Shown: one piece after another, positions 18,513 through 27,073 of the stretch | Layout of the letters: each line of letters opens with the position of its first letter | How positions within the stretch are numbered: position 1 is the first letter of the stretch | NCBI GenBank assembly: GCA_018401955.1 | Contig: JAGYJT010000003.1 | Location: 94,343 to 158,342, forward strand | DNA from: Chitinophagales bacterium | GTDB lineage: Bacteria > Bacteroidota > Bacteroidia > Chitinophagales > CAIOSU01 | Direction: 5' to 3' | DNA: 64,000 nt | Notes under the pieces: model-generated | The model's input: only the letters and a program-made list of their open reading frames with translations | What the model was told of the DNA's origin: nothing | Databases searched by the model: none | Program-made: the position numbers and the translations under genes

Positions 18513-20279
18513 ATGTACAGAAGTCATAACAACGGTCAATTAAGAATAAACAATGTTGGTGAAACAGTAACGCTTTCGGGCTGGGTACAAACCGTGCGCG
18601 ATATGGGCGAGCTTTTATTCATCGACCTTAGAGACCGTTATGGCATTACCCAACTTTCTTTTCGCAAAGAGGCCGATGCCAGTTTGTTTGCCCAAAGCCG
18701 GGTGCTGGGCCGTGAATTTGTGATACAGGCTACTGGTAAGGTGTTGGAGCGCGAGAGCAAGAACAAAAAGATTGCTACAGGCGAAATTGAGGTATTGGTG
18801 AGCGAGGTGAAAATATTGAACGCCGCCAAAACCCCGCCGTTTACTATTGAAGATGAAACTGATGGTGGTGACGACTTGCGTATGAAGTTCCGTTACTTGG
18901 ATCTTCGCCGTGGGCCATTGAAGAAAAACTTATTGCTTCGCCACCAAGTGAATATGGAAGCCCGTAACTATTTGAACGGTGAAGGCTTTATTGAAGTAGA
19001 AACGCCGTTCCTTATTAAGAGTACCCCTGAAGGTGCCCGCGATTTTGTGGTGCCTAGCCGCATGAACCCAGGTACTTTTTATGCTTTGCCGCAAAGCCCG
19101 CAAACTTTTAAGCAACTATTGATGGTGGCTGGCTACGACCGCTATTACCAGATGGTAAAGTGTTTCCGAGATGAGGATTTGCGTGCCGACCGCCAGCCGG
19201 AGTTTAGCCAAATTGACTGCGAAATGTCTTTTGTGGAGCAAAAGGACATATTGTACATGTTCGAAGGCTTGGTGCGCCATGTATTTAATAAGGTGAAGGG
19301 TTTTGATATTGGCGAAGTGCCGCACATGACCTACGCCGATGCCATGAAGCACTATGGTAGCGACAAGCCGGATATCCGTTTCGGTATGTTGTTCAAAGAT
19401 TTGGATGATTTGGTGAAGGGCAAGAGTTTTCCGGTGTTTGACAATGCCGAGAGCGTGGTGGGCATTAATGCTGATGGCTGTGCGGAATACACTCGTAAGC
19501 AACTGGATGCCTTAACCGATTTTGTGAAACGCCCTCAAGTGGGCGCTACCGGTTTGGTTTACATCCGCTACAATGCTGATGGTACTTTGAAATCTAGCGT
19601 AGATAAATTCTATACCGAAGAAGATTTGAAAGCCATTGCCGAGCGCTTCGAAGCCAAGCCCGGCGATTTGATGCTGATACTGGCTGGCGAAGGCGAAAAG
19701 ACCCGCAAAGCTTTGAACACTTTGCGCCTAGAAGTAGCACAACAACGTGGCTTACGTGACCCGAATAACTACAAATTCCTTTGGGTAATCGATTTTCCGC
19801 TATTGGAGTGGGCCGAAGACGACAACCGTTGGGTTGCGCGTCACCACCCATTTACCCGTCCGAAAATTGAGGACTTGCCGTTGTTGGAAACTAACCCAGG
19901 CGAAGTACGTGCCGATGCCTACGATATGGTATTGAACGGTACTGAGATTGGTGGAGGTTCCATTCGTATACACGAGCGCCAGTTGCAAGAGCAGATGTTT
20001 GATGCCCTTGGCCTTACCCGCGACGAAGCAGAAGAGAAATTCGGTTTCCTATTGAAGGCGTTTGAGTACGGTGCGCCTCCACACGGTGGTTTGGCGTTTG
20101 GCTTCGACCGCTTGGTAGCCTTAATGGGCGGTGCCGAAAGCATCCGCGACTTTATCGCCTTCCCTAAAAACAACTCTGGCCGCGACGTGATGCTCGATGC
20201 CCCATCGGTAATCGACGACCACCAATTGAAAGAGTTGAGCTTGAAAGTGAATATTGCTCCGGTGGAGCCGAAGGGGTAA
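18513..20279 (+). CDS. aspS: aspartyl-tRNA synthetase
   Basis: This cytoplasmic class II synthetase charges tRNA-Asp. The 588-residue product has the N-terminal OB-fold anticodon domain ([23 protein letters not shown]), the catalytic core with motif 2 ([19 protein letters not shown]), the bacterial insertion domain, and motif 3 ([13 protein letters not shown]). I chose the ATG at 18513: it gives the usual [10 protein letters not shown] opening, while the frame's upstream extension to a TTG at 18429 overlaps the predicted promoter. It is monocistronic; a hairpin repeat follows at 20320. Whether it is discriminating or also charges Asn-tRNA was not determined. Confidence 0.97.
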   Translation: MYRSHNNGQLRINNVGETVTLSGWVQTVRDMGELLFIDLRDRYGITQLSFRKEADASLFAQSRVLGREFVIQATGKVLERESKNKKIATGEIEVLVSEVKILNAAKTPPFTIEDETDGGDDLRMKFRYLDLRRGPLKKNLLLRHQVNMEARNYLNGEGFIEVETPFLIKSTPEGARDFVVPSRMNPGTFYALPQSPQTFKQLLMVAGYDRYYQMVKCFRDEDLRADRQPEFSQIDCEMSFVEQKDILYMFEGLVRHVFNKVKGFDIGEVPHMTYADAMKHYGSDKPDIRFGMLFKDLDDLVKGKSFPVFDNAESVVGINADGCAEYTRKQLDALTDFVKRPQVGATGLVYIRYNADGTLKSSVDKFYTEEDLKAIAERFEAKPGDLMLILAGEGEKTRKALNTLRLEVAQQRGLRDPNNYKFLWVIDFPLLEWAEDDNRWVARHHPFTRPKIEDLPLLETNPGEVRADAYDMVLNGTEIGGGSIRIHERQLQEQMFDALGLTRDEAEEKFGFLLKAFEYGAPPHGGLAFGFDRLVALMGGAESIRDFIAFPKNNSGRDVMLDAPSVIDDHQLKELSLKVNIAPVEPKG

Positions 20280-20308
20280 GCTGGAGATACTATTTGATTT
20301 TATCCGCA

Positions 20309-20355
20309 ACATGTAAGTTCCTCTCCCTTTGGGAGAGGCTAGGTGTGGGTTTTTC
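20309..20355 (+). repeat. intergenic hairpin repeat, uninterrupted copy
   Basis: The block reads ACATGTAA, then CCTCTCCC-TTT-GGGAGAGG (8-bp perfect stem, 20320-20338), then GGCTAGGTG-TGGG and a T run. The same outer parts recur at 30310-30385, where another repeat interrupts the hairpin. It may also help end aspS transcription, although the T run is 11 bases past the stem. Confidence 0.65.
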
Positions 20356-20403
20356 GCTATACCATTGCACATCTACTCATTTGGATTTAGGAATAAGCGA
20401 GTA

Positions 20404-20766
20404 CTACCGCCAGATGATATAAGTAAACATCCCCTCAATAATAGCGGTGCAGGTTACAAGGATGGCAATGCCAATATTTATATTCCTTTCTTTATTACTG
20501 CCTTCTCGCATACTAAGCAGGGTAGTAACAAATGCAATGAAGTTGCATGGAAAGATGATGAAACAGGATAACAGAATCATCCCAAGAATTATTAGCATCA
20601 CAGTGTCGTTTAGAGGACCTATGACTCTAAGGGTACCTAATATAAAGGGAACCAATTGCAACATCACAAACGCGGCAAGCCCTATTAGATAGAACTTGAC
20701 TGCCGGGTATTTACCATATGGAATGGAAAATGTATCAACTGCATCAAGAATTCTATCCTTCAACAT
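20404..20766 (-). CDS. small multi-pass membrane protein of unknown function
   Basis: I do not recognise this 120-residue protein. It has three clear hydrophobic segments (about residues 26-46, 54-80 and 98-117) separated by a short loop and a basic stretch (REGSNKERN), so it is an inner membrane protein with little outside the bilayer. There is no Cys, lipobox or catalytic motif to suggest a role. Its start is 11 bp after the SDR gene stop, so it is probably the last gene of the anmK-SDR transcript. Codon use looks like its neighbours. Confidence 0.65.
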   Translation of the reverse strand: MLKDRILDAVDTFSIPYGKYPAVKFYLIGLAAFVMLQLVPFILGTLRVIGPLNDTVMLIILGMILLSCFIIFPCNFIAFVTTLLSMREGSNKERNINIGIAILVTCTAIIEGMFTYIIWR

Positions 20767-20777
20767 CTCAAATGGGG

Positions 20778-21812
20778 TTAAGCACTGATTGTATTTCGGG
20801 TCTTCCCCAACACCCCATAATCCAACCCATCAACCTTACTCTGCTTGTAAGCAGCAACCGTTTCATTGATGGTTTGCTCGAAAGGGAGATGGGTAAAGTT
20901 AAAGGCTTCGCGTAACTTACTATCGTTGTAGGTGTAAGGGTGCGAAGAGATGCTGAGCACTTCGCGGGTAATGATGGCTTCGCTGCCGGTAAGCAGGCTG
21001 CGTACCTTGTCGTAGCCGATGCTAATGGTTTTCCAGAAATCGGTGACGGGTATGGTGGGTGGCTTTTGGCCCAACGCTACTGCTATTCGGGTCATAATGT
21101 CTTTAAACGAAAGATTGTATCCATTGATAACATACCGCTCGCCGCTGGTCTCGGGGTGTTCCATTATTTGTATGGCGGCGCGCACTACATCCCGAACATC
21201 CACAAAACCATTGCTGCCAGTAGGGTAGAAGGGCACCCCTTTGGCAACTTGGTGAAAAATTTGGATAGAGCCTTCGCTCCATTTGCCCGCACCAAGTACG
21301 GTACTGGGGTTGATGATAACGGCATCGAGCCCCTCAGCTATGCCTCGCCATATCTCGAGTTCGCCTAGGTACTTGGTATGTCCATATTGCGACTCCATCG
21401 GTGAGGTTTCCCAGTCGCCAGTTTCGTCAATAGCGCTATTGTCTTTGCTTTTGCCTAAGGCCGTTATCGAGCTCACGTACAACAGCTTTTGCACACCTTG
21501 GCTCAATGCCACGTTTACCACATTAGCAGTGCCCTCCACGTTTACCTTCAGCATTTTATCAAAGCTTTTGCCGCCAAAAGCAAGCATCGCCGCGGCATGG
21601 TATACCTGCTCGACTCCTTCCATGGCCTCTTCTAATGATAAAACGTCAGTTACATCACCCTCGTGCCATTTAATTTGGGCTGCTGCCTCGCCTAGCATAG
21701 AAAGGTCGCTAGTGGCACGTTTTAGCGCGCTTACTTCGTGCCCTTGTAACAACAGCGCTTTGGCTAGGTAAGAGCCTAAAAAACCTGTGGCCCCAGTAAT
21801 AAAAACCTTCAC
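20778..21812 (-). CDS. NAD-dependent epimerase/dehydratase family (extended SDR)
   Basis: The 344-residue product has the Rossmann motif TGATGFLG (residues 6-13), a VYHAAA segment, the catalytic pair Tyr143-xxx-Lys147 in YGHTK with Ser nearby (LYVSSITALG), and the INPSTVLGAG motif, all typical of extended SDRs of the dihydroflavonol-4-reductase type. Substrate is unknown: sugar-nucleotide, hydroxysteroid or aldehyde compounds are all possible. Its start overlaps the anmK stop by four bases (ATGA), so the two are translationally coupled. The shared transcript does not prove a shared pathway. Confidence 0.9.
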   Translation of the reverse strand: MKVFITGATGFLGSYLAKALLLQGHEVSALKRATSDLSMLGEAAAQIKWHEGDVTDVLSLEEAMEGVEQVYHAAAMLAFGGKSFDKMLKVNVEGTANVVNVALSQGVQKLLYVSSITALGKSKDNSAIDETGDWETSPMESQYGHTKYLGELEIWRGIAEGLDAVIINPSTVLGAGKWSEGSIQIFHQVAKGVPFYPTGSNGFVDVRDVVRAAIQIMEHPETSGERYVINGYNLSFKDIMTRIAVALGQKPPTIPVTDFWKTISIGYDKVRSLLTGSEAIITREVLSISSHPYTYNDSKLREAFNFTHLPFEQTINETVAAYKQSKVDGLDYGVLGKTRNTISA

Positions 21813-22930
21813 GGGATAATGGTTTTAAGCTGTTTTTCGTGACCTTGGTATATGGCACCGCCAATGTTATCGCGGCTAGCACCCGTAACGCTGGCTAGGC
21901 AGTTGTTCTCGCTGCGTACGCGCAGCACTCCCACCAATGCCATCAATATGGCCTCTTTAAACTCCACGGTTTGTTTATCGGGCACCACTATTTGTAGCGG
22001 TAGTTTTTCTTGTAATTGCTCAATAAGGAATTTATTGAATGCCCCGCCACCGGTTACCAGCATGTTGGCACTTTCAGGTATAGTTATTTTTTCATTTTTA
22101 CTAATGTGTTGTAAAGATGCGGCCGTTTGCATTGCAATCAATTCAACCACGGTACGCAACTTGTCTTCAATACTTATTTGGTGGCGCTGCACTACTGGCA
22201 ACATAACTTTGCTTACCCAGCCCCCGCTTAACGATTTGGGGTATTCTTTGGTATAATACCAGCTGGCATTCAGTTCAGTCAACAGGCCATCATTTACTTT
22301 GCCAGCGCGGGCTAAGTCGCCATCTTTATCATAGTCTTTACCGAGTTGGCCAGCTAGTTTGTTCAGTATCAGGTTAACAGGTACAATATCAAAGGCCACA
22401 AATTTATTGCCTGTATTGGCCGCTATATTGGCTATGCCGCCCAGGTTTAAAAAGAAATCATATTCAGGGAAAAACAGCTTGTTGGCTATCGGTGCAATAG
22501 GGGTGCCTTGCCCGCCAAGGGCTACATCGCTGGTTCTAAAATCGCAAACTACCGGAAAACCGCTGCGGGTTGCTATGGCTGCCCCGTCGCCAATTTGGCT
22601 TGTAAAATGGTTTTCTGGCTGATGAAAAATGGTTTGGCCATGCGAGGCAATAAAATCCAATTGGCTGGCAATGTTGTGTTTATCAATAAACTTACGAACC
22701 TCTTCGCCCATAAAGTGCCCAAAAAACGTGTGAGTTTTGATATAGGTTACCGCATTTTGAAGCACCAGTTTCTCCAATCGCAACTTCCACTTGTCGGGCA
22801 TAGGGGCGCATTCGGCATTTAGTACCTTATAGCTATATTTTCCGCCGTCAACGGTAATTTCGCAAAAGGCAAAGTCTAACCCATCCAATGAGCTGCCCGT
22901 CATAATACCGATTACTTTATAGTACTCCAT
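21809..22930 (-). CDS. anmK: anhydro-N-acetylmuramic acid kinase
   Basis: This enzyme opens and phosphorylates 1,6-anhydro-MurNAc to MurNAc-6-phosphate during recycling of peptidoglycan turnover products. The 373-residue protein has the ATP-phosphate motif GIMTGSSLDGLDFA (residues 8-21), the SHGQTIFH segment, the DFRTSDVALGGQGTPI substrate region and the C-terminal LVTGGGAFN motif of the ASKHA fold. The length is normal. It is the first of three overlapping or closely spaced genes and follows the cytochrome c gene by 72 bp. No murQ or anhydromuramyl-peptide permease gene lies in the window. Confidence 0.95.
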   Translation of the reverse strand: MEYYKVIGIMTGSSLDGLDFAFCEITVDGGKYSYKVLNAECAPMPDKWKLRLEKLVLQNAVTYIKTHTFFGHFMGEEVRKFIDKHNIASQLDFIASHGQTIFHQPENHFTSQIGDGAAIATRSGFPVVCDFRTSDVALGGQGTPIAPIANKLFFPEYDFFLNLGGIANIAANTGNKFVAFDIVPVNLILNKLAGQLGKDYDKDGDLARAGKVNDGLLTELNASWYYTKEYPKSLSGGWVSKVMLPVVQRHQISIEDKLRTVVELIAMQTAASLQHISKNEKITIPESANMLVTGGGAFNKFLIEQLQEKLPLQIVVPDKQTVEFKEAILMALVGVLRVRSENNCLASVTGASRDNIGGAIYQGHEKQLKTIIP

Positions 22931-23002
22931 CGCTCAACGGTTTTACGAACATATAGTTGTTCATCGCTTTCTTATAGTGGCTCACTATACTAATATAGTG
23001 TT

Positions 23003-23332
23003 TTATTCCTTCAATGTGCCTACATACGTGGCTACATCGTTAATCTCCTCAGCGCTGAGTATTGATTTGTAAGGAGCCATTAGCTTTCGGCCATTAGTAA
23101 TTATCTGTACCCTTTCTTCTTGTGTCAAAGCACTTGCCGTAAGATCTTTAGCGCCATTGAGGCCCATCTTTCCATCGGCACCATGGCAGGCAGTGCAGTA
23201 TTTTTTGAAAGTAGATGCTCCGGGTATCGCAGGCATGGCAGGATTGGTTTTTACGCTGTCGCCACCGCAACCATTCAATGTAAGTACCAAACCCAATAAA
23301 CCTAATGACAGAAACGTAATGATATTTTTCAT
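23003..23332 (-). CDS. small c-type cytochrome, predicted lipoprotein
   Basis: The 109-residue protein has a lipoprotein signal with the modified Cys at about residue 22 (TLNGC), a Pro-rich linker, and one haem c site CTACH (Cys46, Cys49, His50). Met85 in KLMAPY is a plausible sixth ligand. The fold and the IINGRK-like to YVGTLKE pattern fit class I monohaem cytochromes. It should be anchored in the inner or outer membrane facing the periplasm and shuttle electrons; its partner is unknown. It lies 45 bp after the type B adhesin on the same strand. Confidence 0.88.
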   Translation of the reverse strand: MKNIITFLSLGLLGLVLTLNGCGGDSVKTNPAMPAIPGASTFKKYCTACHGADGKMGLNGAKDLTASALTQEERVQIITNGRKLMAPYKSILSAEEINDVATYVGTLKE

Positions 23333-23377
23333 AGACTGCTATAACTTAAATCTTACCTTGCACTTTGTGCATCAAAA

Positions 23378-26221
23378 TTACCGCAGCAAAGTTACATTTC
23401 CAGTCTCGGTTACTTCATCGCCATCGCGGGTAACGGCCCTAATAATGTAAACATATACCCCAAGGTCAGCTGGCCGGCCATTTACAGTACCATCCCAAAA
23501 TGCATTTTCATCGTGGCCTTCAAATACTTTGTTGCCCCAGCGGTTAAATACAAAAACATCGTATACCCGCTCAATGTTCAAGGTTTTGATAATACGGAAC
23601 ACATCGTTCAAACCATCTTGGTTAGGGGTGAAGGCATTAGGTACCAGCAATAAGGTTTTTACTTCCACATTTACCGTTACAGTATCACTGTTTTTGCAGT
23701 CAAACTCGCTGGTAGCCGTTAATATGTAGTCAATGGAGTTGAAAGGGAAGCTGATAGGGTTTAGTATTGTTGAATCGTCAAGATAGTCGGCTGGGCTCCA
23801 AACAAACGAAATACCATTGCTGCTACCCAGTAGCATGGTAGACTCATCTCTAAACACGGTGGTATCAATACCCGCATCAACTTCGGGCAGCGGGCGCACA
23901 ACAATTTCAATATCTAGCGTATCGGCAAACTGTGGGCAATCGTTGGTTACTATTACGGTATAACTGGTAGTTTCTAGTGGCGAAGCGGTTGGGTTATTTA
24001 TGGTATCGCTGCTTAGGCCGGCCGAGGGTATCCATTGGTAGTATTTGCCATCCTGTACTTCAAGCTGTATGGTATCAAAAATACACACATCAGGTGGCGC
24101 CGCCAAAGTAGCATTTATTGGGCGCTGCACTTCAAGGAACATGGTGTCGGTATTATCGCAACCAAACTGATTGATTGTAGTAAGTACAAAGGTAGTTGAG
24201 CTATCAGGGCTGGTAGTTGGGTTGGCAATAGTTGGATTGCTTACCAAGCTATCAGGTTGCCAAGAGAAGCTTACGCCGTTTTGTCCATTTAATTGAAAAG
24301 TATCGCCAATGCACAAGAAATTATCCGCACCGGCATTGGTTTCCGGAAGCGGATTGACCGTAACATTTACGCTGCCTGTGTTTACGCAGCCATTGCTATC
24401 GGTTACATTTACAGTGTAGGCTGTAGTTTGTGCCGGTGAGGCAAACGGGTTGCTTAAGTTTGCTGATGAAAGGCCAGACGCTGGGCTCCAAACATATTGC
24501 GCACCGCCGGTGGCATTGAGCCGTATAGTATCAAAAATGCACAATGCCGTATCGTTGGTAACGGTTACAGTAGGTGGCGGGAAAACTGTATAGGTTTTGG
24601 TAAGCGAGTCAACACAGCCCTGCTCACTGGCAACTACCAGCGTCATAGTGCGCTGTCCTAGGTTAGGCTCTTGATAAATATAAGGGTTAATACTACCAAT
24701 GTTAGTGCCATTCAATACCCAATTACGGTTATCAAAGTCACCGAAATTAATTACCGTATTGTCCGTAAACACTATGGGTGAGTTTTGGCAAGCCGGGGTT
24801 ATATCAAAGTCCACATCAGGCGTAGAAAATATAGTTACGGTTTTGGTGACGGTATCAATACACTCATTAGTATCGTTTGTTATAAGCCTCACCTGATAAA
24901 TGCCGTCTTGGGTGTATGTTTTTATTGGATTTTGTTGGGTGCTGGATGTGTTGTCGCCAAATTGCCAAATCCATTGGTTTACAATACCGTACAAGGAGAA
25001 AGATTGATCAGTAAACGTCAACGGTGTGTTTTGGCATACATTTGCAAAATCGTACTCGCTAAAAAACTGCGGGTATAACCTTACCAGCACTTTAAAAGTA
25101 TCTGAACAAAAGGTTCTTGGGTTTACCACCAAGGTTACCACGTATTCGCCAGTATCGGCATAAGTGTAGGTAGGAGAGAATAGGTCAGAGGTATCATCTG
25201 TAATGCCCGGTACGCCAAAATCCCAAAAATAGGTTCTTCCGCCGCGGCTATTGTTGGCAAATGGTACTTCCAAATCCAAACATCTACTCAGGTACACGCC
25301 ACCAATACCTGGGTCAACACCACTAGTATCAATTACCGGAATAATTGCTTCCACATCAACAATACACGATACCACATTAAACTGAAAATCTCTGCGGGTG
25401 GTACCTATAAGTACACCATTGCGATACTCGTTGGCACAAACACCTACTACAAACTGGCCTTGTAGTTGAGGCGTGCCAGTAAGTATACCCGTGTTGCGAT
25501 CAATGGTAAGTGGTGTGCCACCTAGTAAATTAGCAATGGAATATGGGTTTTGCCATGTAACGTTACCAAAAGGTGGCGGCGTTGGGAAAGGTTGCGGGTC
25601 ATTTTGATCTCCACCGGTAAAAGGCGCGCAAAGTTCATATTCGATTACATCCCCATCGGGGTCGGTAGCCGAGTGGTCAAATACCAGTGGTTCGCCAGCA
25701 CAAATAACAATCGGTGGAAAGTCATTAAACTCAGGGCTGTTGTTGCAAGGTGTGCGCTGCGGGTCTATGTTTACGGTGTAAGTTGCACCTACGGTACCCG
25801 GAGCCACAATGTTACCAATGGTGGCATTTCGGCAACAGCGTGTATACACCACGGTGTAGCCCCCGTTTACTGGTGGCAGTGTGTAATCGAAAACATAACT
25901 GGCTTCTTCTACACATACATTTGAAGGGGGAGAGAGGCAAGGGTTACTGGTTTCTGGCGGTACATTTCGGCGGTTTTGAAAAAACACGTTTAAAATGTCT
26001 ATTTCATTACCATTAGCATCGAAAATGCCGATAAAGGCTGGGTCGTCATAGTCGGCTACATTGGGTCCATTCGAAAAGCAATCTCTGTAAACCTTTAGCG
26101 TAATACGGTATTGGTTGGTGCCAATACACTCATAGTACATATCGCCACCTACAATATGTGCAGCCTTGGCATTAAATGATACCGCAGCTATCAGTAATAT
26201 ATATAGTAGTTGTAGGCGCAT
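23378..26221 (-). CDS. PKD/Ig-type surface protein with T9SS type B sorting domain
   Basis: The 947-residue product has a signal peptide ending at AKA and a Cys-rich N-terminal module of about 270 residues (GGDMYYECIG, TRCCRNATIG, NEYRNGVLIGTTRRDFQF) that parallels that of the giant adhesin at 12650. PKD domains (YFWDFG, WIWQFGDN) follow, then about four Ig-like repeats with a WSPASGL-like centre and TTxYTVxVT strands. The type B sorting domain (VPNAFTPNQDGLND, VFVFNRWGNKVF) ends it. It is a secreted surface protein, probably adhesive. It has no adjacent PorP/SprF gene, so it must use one elsewhere. Confidence 0.9.
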   Translation of the reverse strand: MRLQLLYILLIAAVSFNAKAAHIVGGDMYYECIGTNQYRITLKVYRDCFSNGPNVADYDDPAFIGIFDANGNEIDILNVFFQNRRNVPPETSNPCLSPPSNVCVEEASYVFDYTLPPVNGGYTVVYTRCCRNATIGNIVAPGTVGATYTVNIDPQRTPCNNSPEFNDFPPIVICAGEPLVFDHSATDPDGDVIEYELCAPFTGGDQNDPQPFPTPPPFGNVTWQNPYSIANLLGGTPLTIDRNTGILTGTPQLQGQFVVGVCANEYRNGVLIGTTRRDFQFNVVSCIVDVEAIIPVIDTSGVDPGIGGVYLSRCLDLEVPFANNSRGGRTYFWDFGVPGITDDTSDLFSPTYTYADTGEYVVTLVVNPRTFCSDTFKVLVRLYPQFFSEYDFANVCQNTPLTFTDQSFSLYGIVNQWIWQFGDNTSSTQQNPIKTYTQDGIYQVRLITNDTNECIDTVTKTVTIFSTPDVDFDITPACQNSPIVFTDNTVINFGDFDNRNWVLNGTNIGSINPYIYQEPNLGQRTMTLVVASEQGCVDSLTKTYTVFPPPTVTVTNDTALCIFDTIRLNATGGAQYVWSPASGLSSANLSNPFASPAQTTAYTVNVTDSNGCVNTGSVNVTVNPLPETNAGADNFLCIGDTFQLNGQNGVSFSWQPDSLVSNPTIANPTTSPDSSTTFVLTTINQFGCDNTDTMFLEVQRPINATLAAPPDVCIFDTIQLEVQDGKYYQWIPSAGLSSDTINNPTASPLETTSYTVIVTNDCPQFADTLDIEIVVRPLPEVDAGIDTTVFRDESTMLLGSSNGISFVWSPADYLDDSTILNPISFPFNSIDYILTATSEFDCKNSDTVTVNVEVKTLLLVPNAFTPNQDGLNDVFRIIKTLNIERVYDVFVFNRWGNKVFEGHDENAFWDGTVNGRPADLGVYVYIIRAVTRDGDEVTETGNVTLLR

Positions 26222-26227
26222 TGATTA

Positions 26228-26995
26228 TTAAATTGGTAATAGCATTAGTGCTTTAATTGCTTTTTTTGTTTTATTTGGTGCTTCAAAGATACCCATATGT
26301 GCCACATAGTCAAGTAATTCTGCAATTGATTGTTTAGGTAAATTCAATTGAGCTAAACTTTTTGTTGCCGGTATAGCCTCATCTTTTTTTCCTACGATAA
26401 ACAATACAGGCCCTTTAAAGTTTTCAAGCACGGCGCTTCTATCCGGTCTGTTCATTATTGCTTCAATAGTATTAATGACGGCCTTTTGGTGTAATTGGAT
26501 GCCTTTATCAATTAAAAGTTTAATGGTTAAAGCAAGTTGAGCCCTGTTATCCTCAGCAAATAGGTTTGGATAAAACTCTTTCATCCACGGTTCGGTGCCA
26601 TTTTTTTTAATAAAGGCCATTAGTTTTTTTCGGTCAGCCTTTTTAGCATCGTCATCTGCATAGGGTTGTGAGTGGAACATGCACAATCGGGTAACCAACC
26701 CGGGGTATTGTGCTATAAGCGAGAGCGCAACATACCCGCCCATGGAGTGCCCTATTACCGATGCTTGGGCAATCCCCTCTTTATCCAACACGGCTTTTAC
26801 CTGTTGGGCAATAACCTCTATGGTTTTAGGTGCGGGCATTTGTCCGCTTTGCCCAAAGCCGGGCATGTCCACCAATAGGTGCTTAAACTGAGGCAACTCA
26901 TCGGTAAAGCCATCCCAAAGGGTACTATCCAAAGCAAGGCCATGCAGCCACAAAATAGCTTCGCCATCGCCTTTTATTGAATATGCCATCGCCAT
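26228..26995 (-). CDS. alpha/beta hydrolase
   Basis: The 255-residue cytoplasmic protein has the alpha/beta hydrolase core: the oxyanion HG in LHGLALD (residues 18-19), the nucleophile elbow GHSMGG with Ser84, an acidic residue in VGKKDEAIP (near 206) and the catalytic His in YVAHMGIFEAP (near 234). The family includes esterases, lactonases and C-C hydrolases, and the substrate cannot be inferred. It begins a minus-strand run, ending 6 bp before the type B adhesin gene, and is divergent from the amidohydrolase with 78 bp between. A second Met two codons later is an alternative start. Confidence 0.9.
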   Translation of the reverse strand: MAMAYSIKGDGEAILWLHGLALDSTLWDGFTDELPQFKHLLVDMPGFGQSGQMPAPKTIEVIAQQVKAVLDKEGIAQASVIGHSMGGYVALSLIAQYPGLVTRLCMFHSQPYADDDAKKADRKKLMAFIKKNGTEPWMKEFYPNLFAEDNRAQLALTIKLLIDKGIQLHQKAVINTIEAIMNRPDRSAVLENFKGPVLFIVGKKDEAIPATKSLAQLNLPKQSIAELLDYVAHMGIFEAPNKTKKAIKALMLLPI

Positions 26996-27073
26996 TGCCT
27001 ACGGTTATATAGCCCAGAAGTAGGGCTGTGAGAAAATTTATCTTAATTTCGTTAGCCTAAGTTACGTAGAAAC

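Noticed and set aside
21283..21771. 162-residue plus-strand frame opposite the SDR gene
   Set aside because: Antisense to a gene with Rossmann and Tyr-Lys motifs; Ser/Pro-rich shadow.
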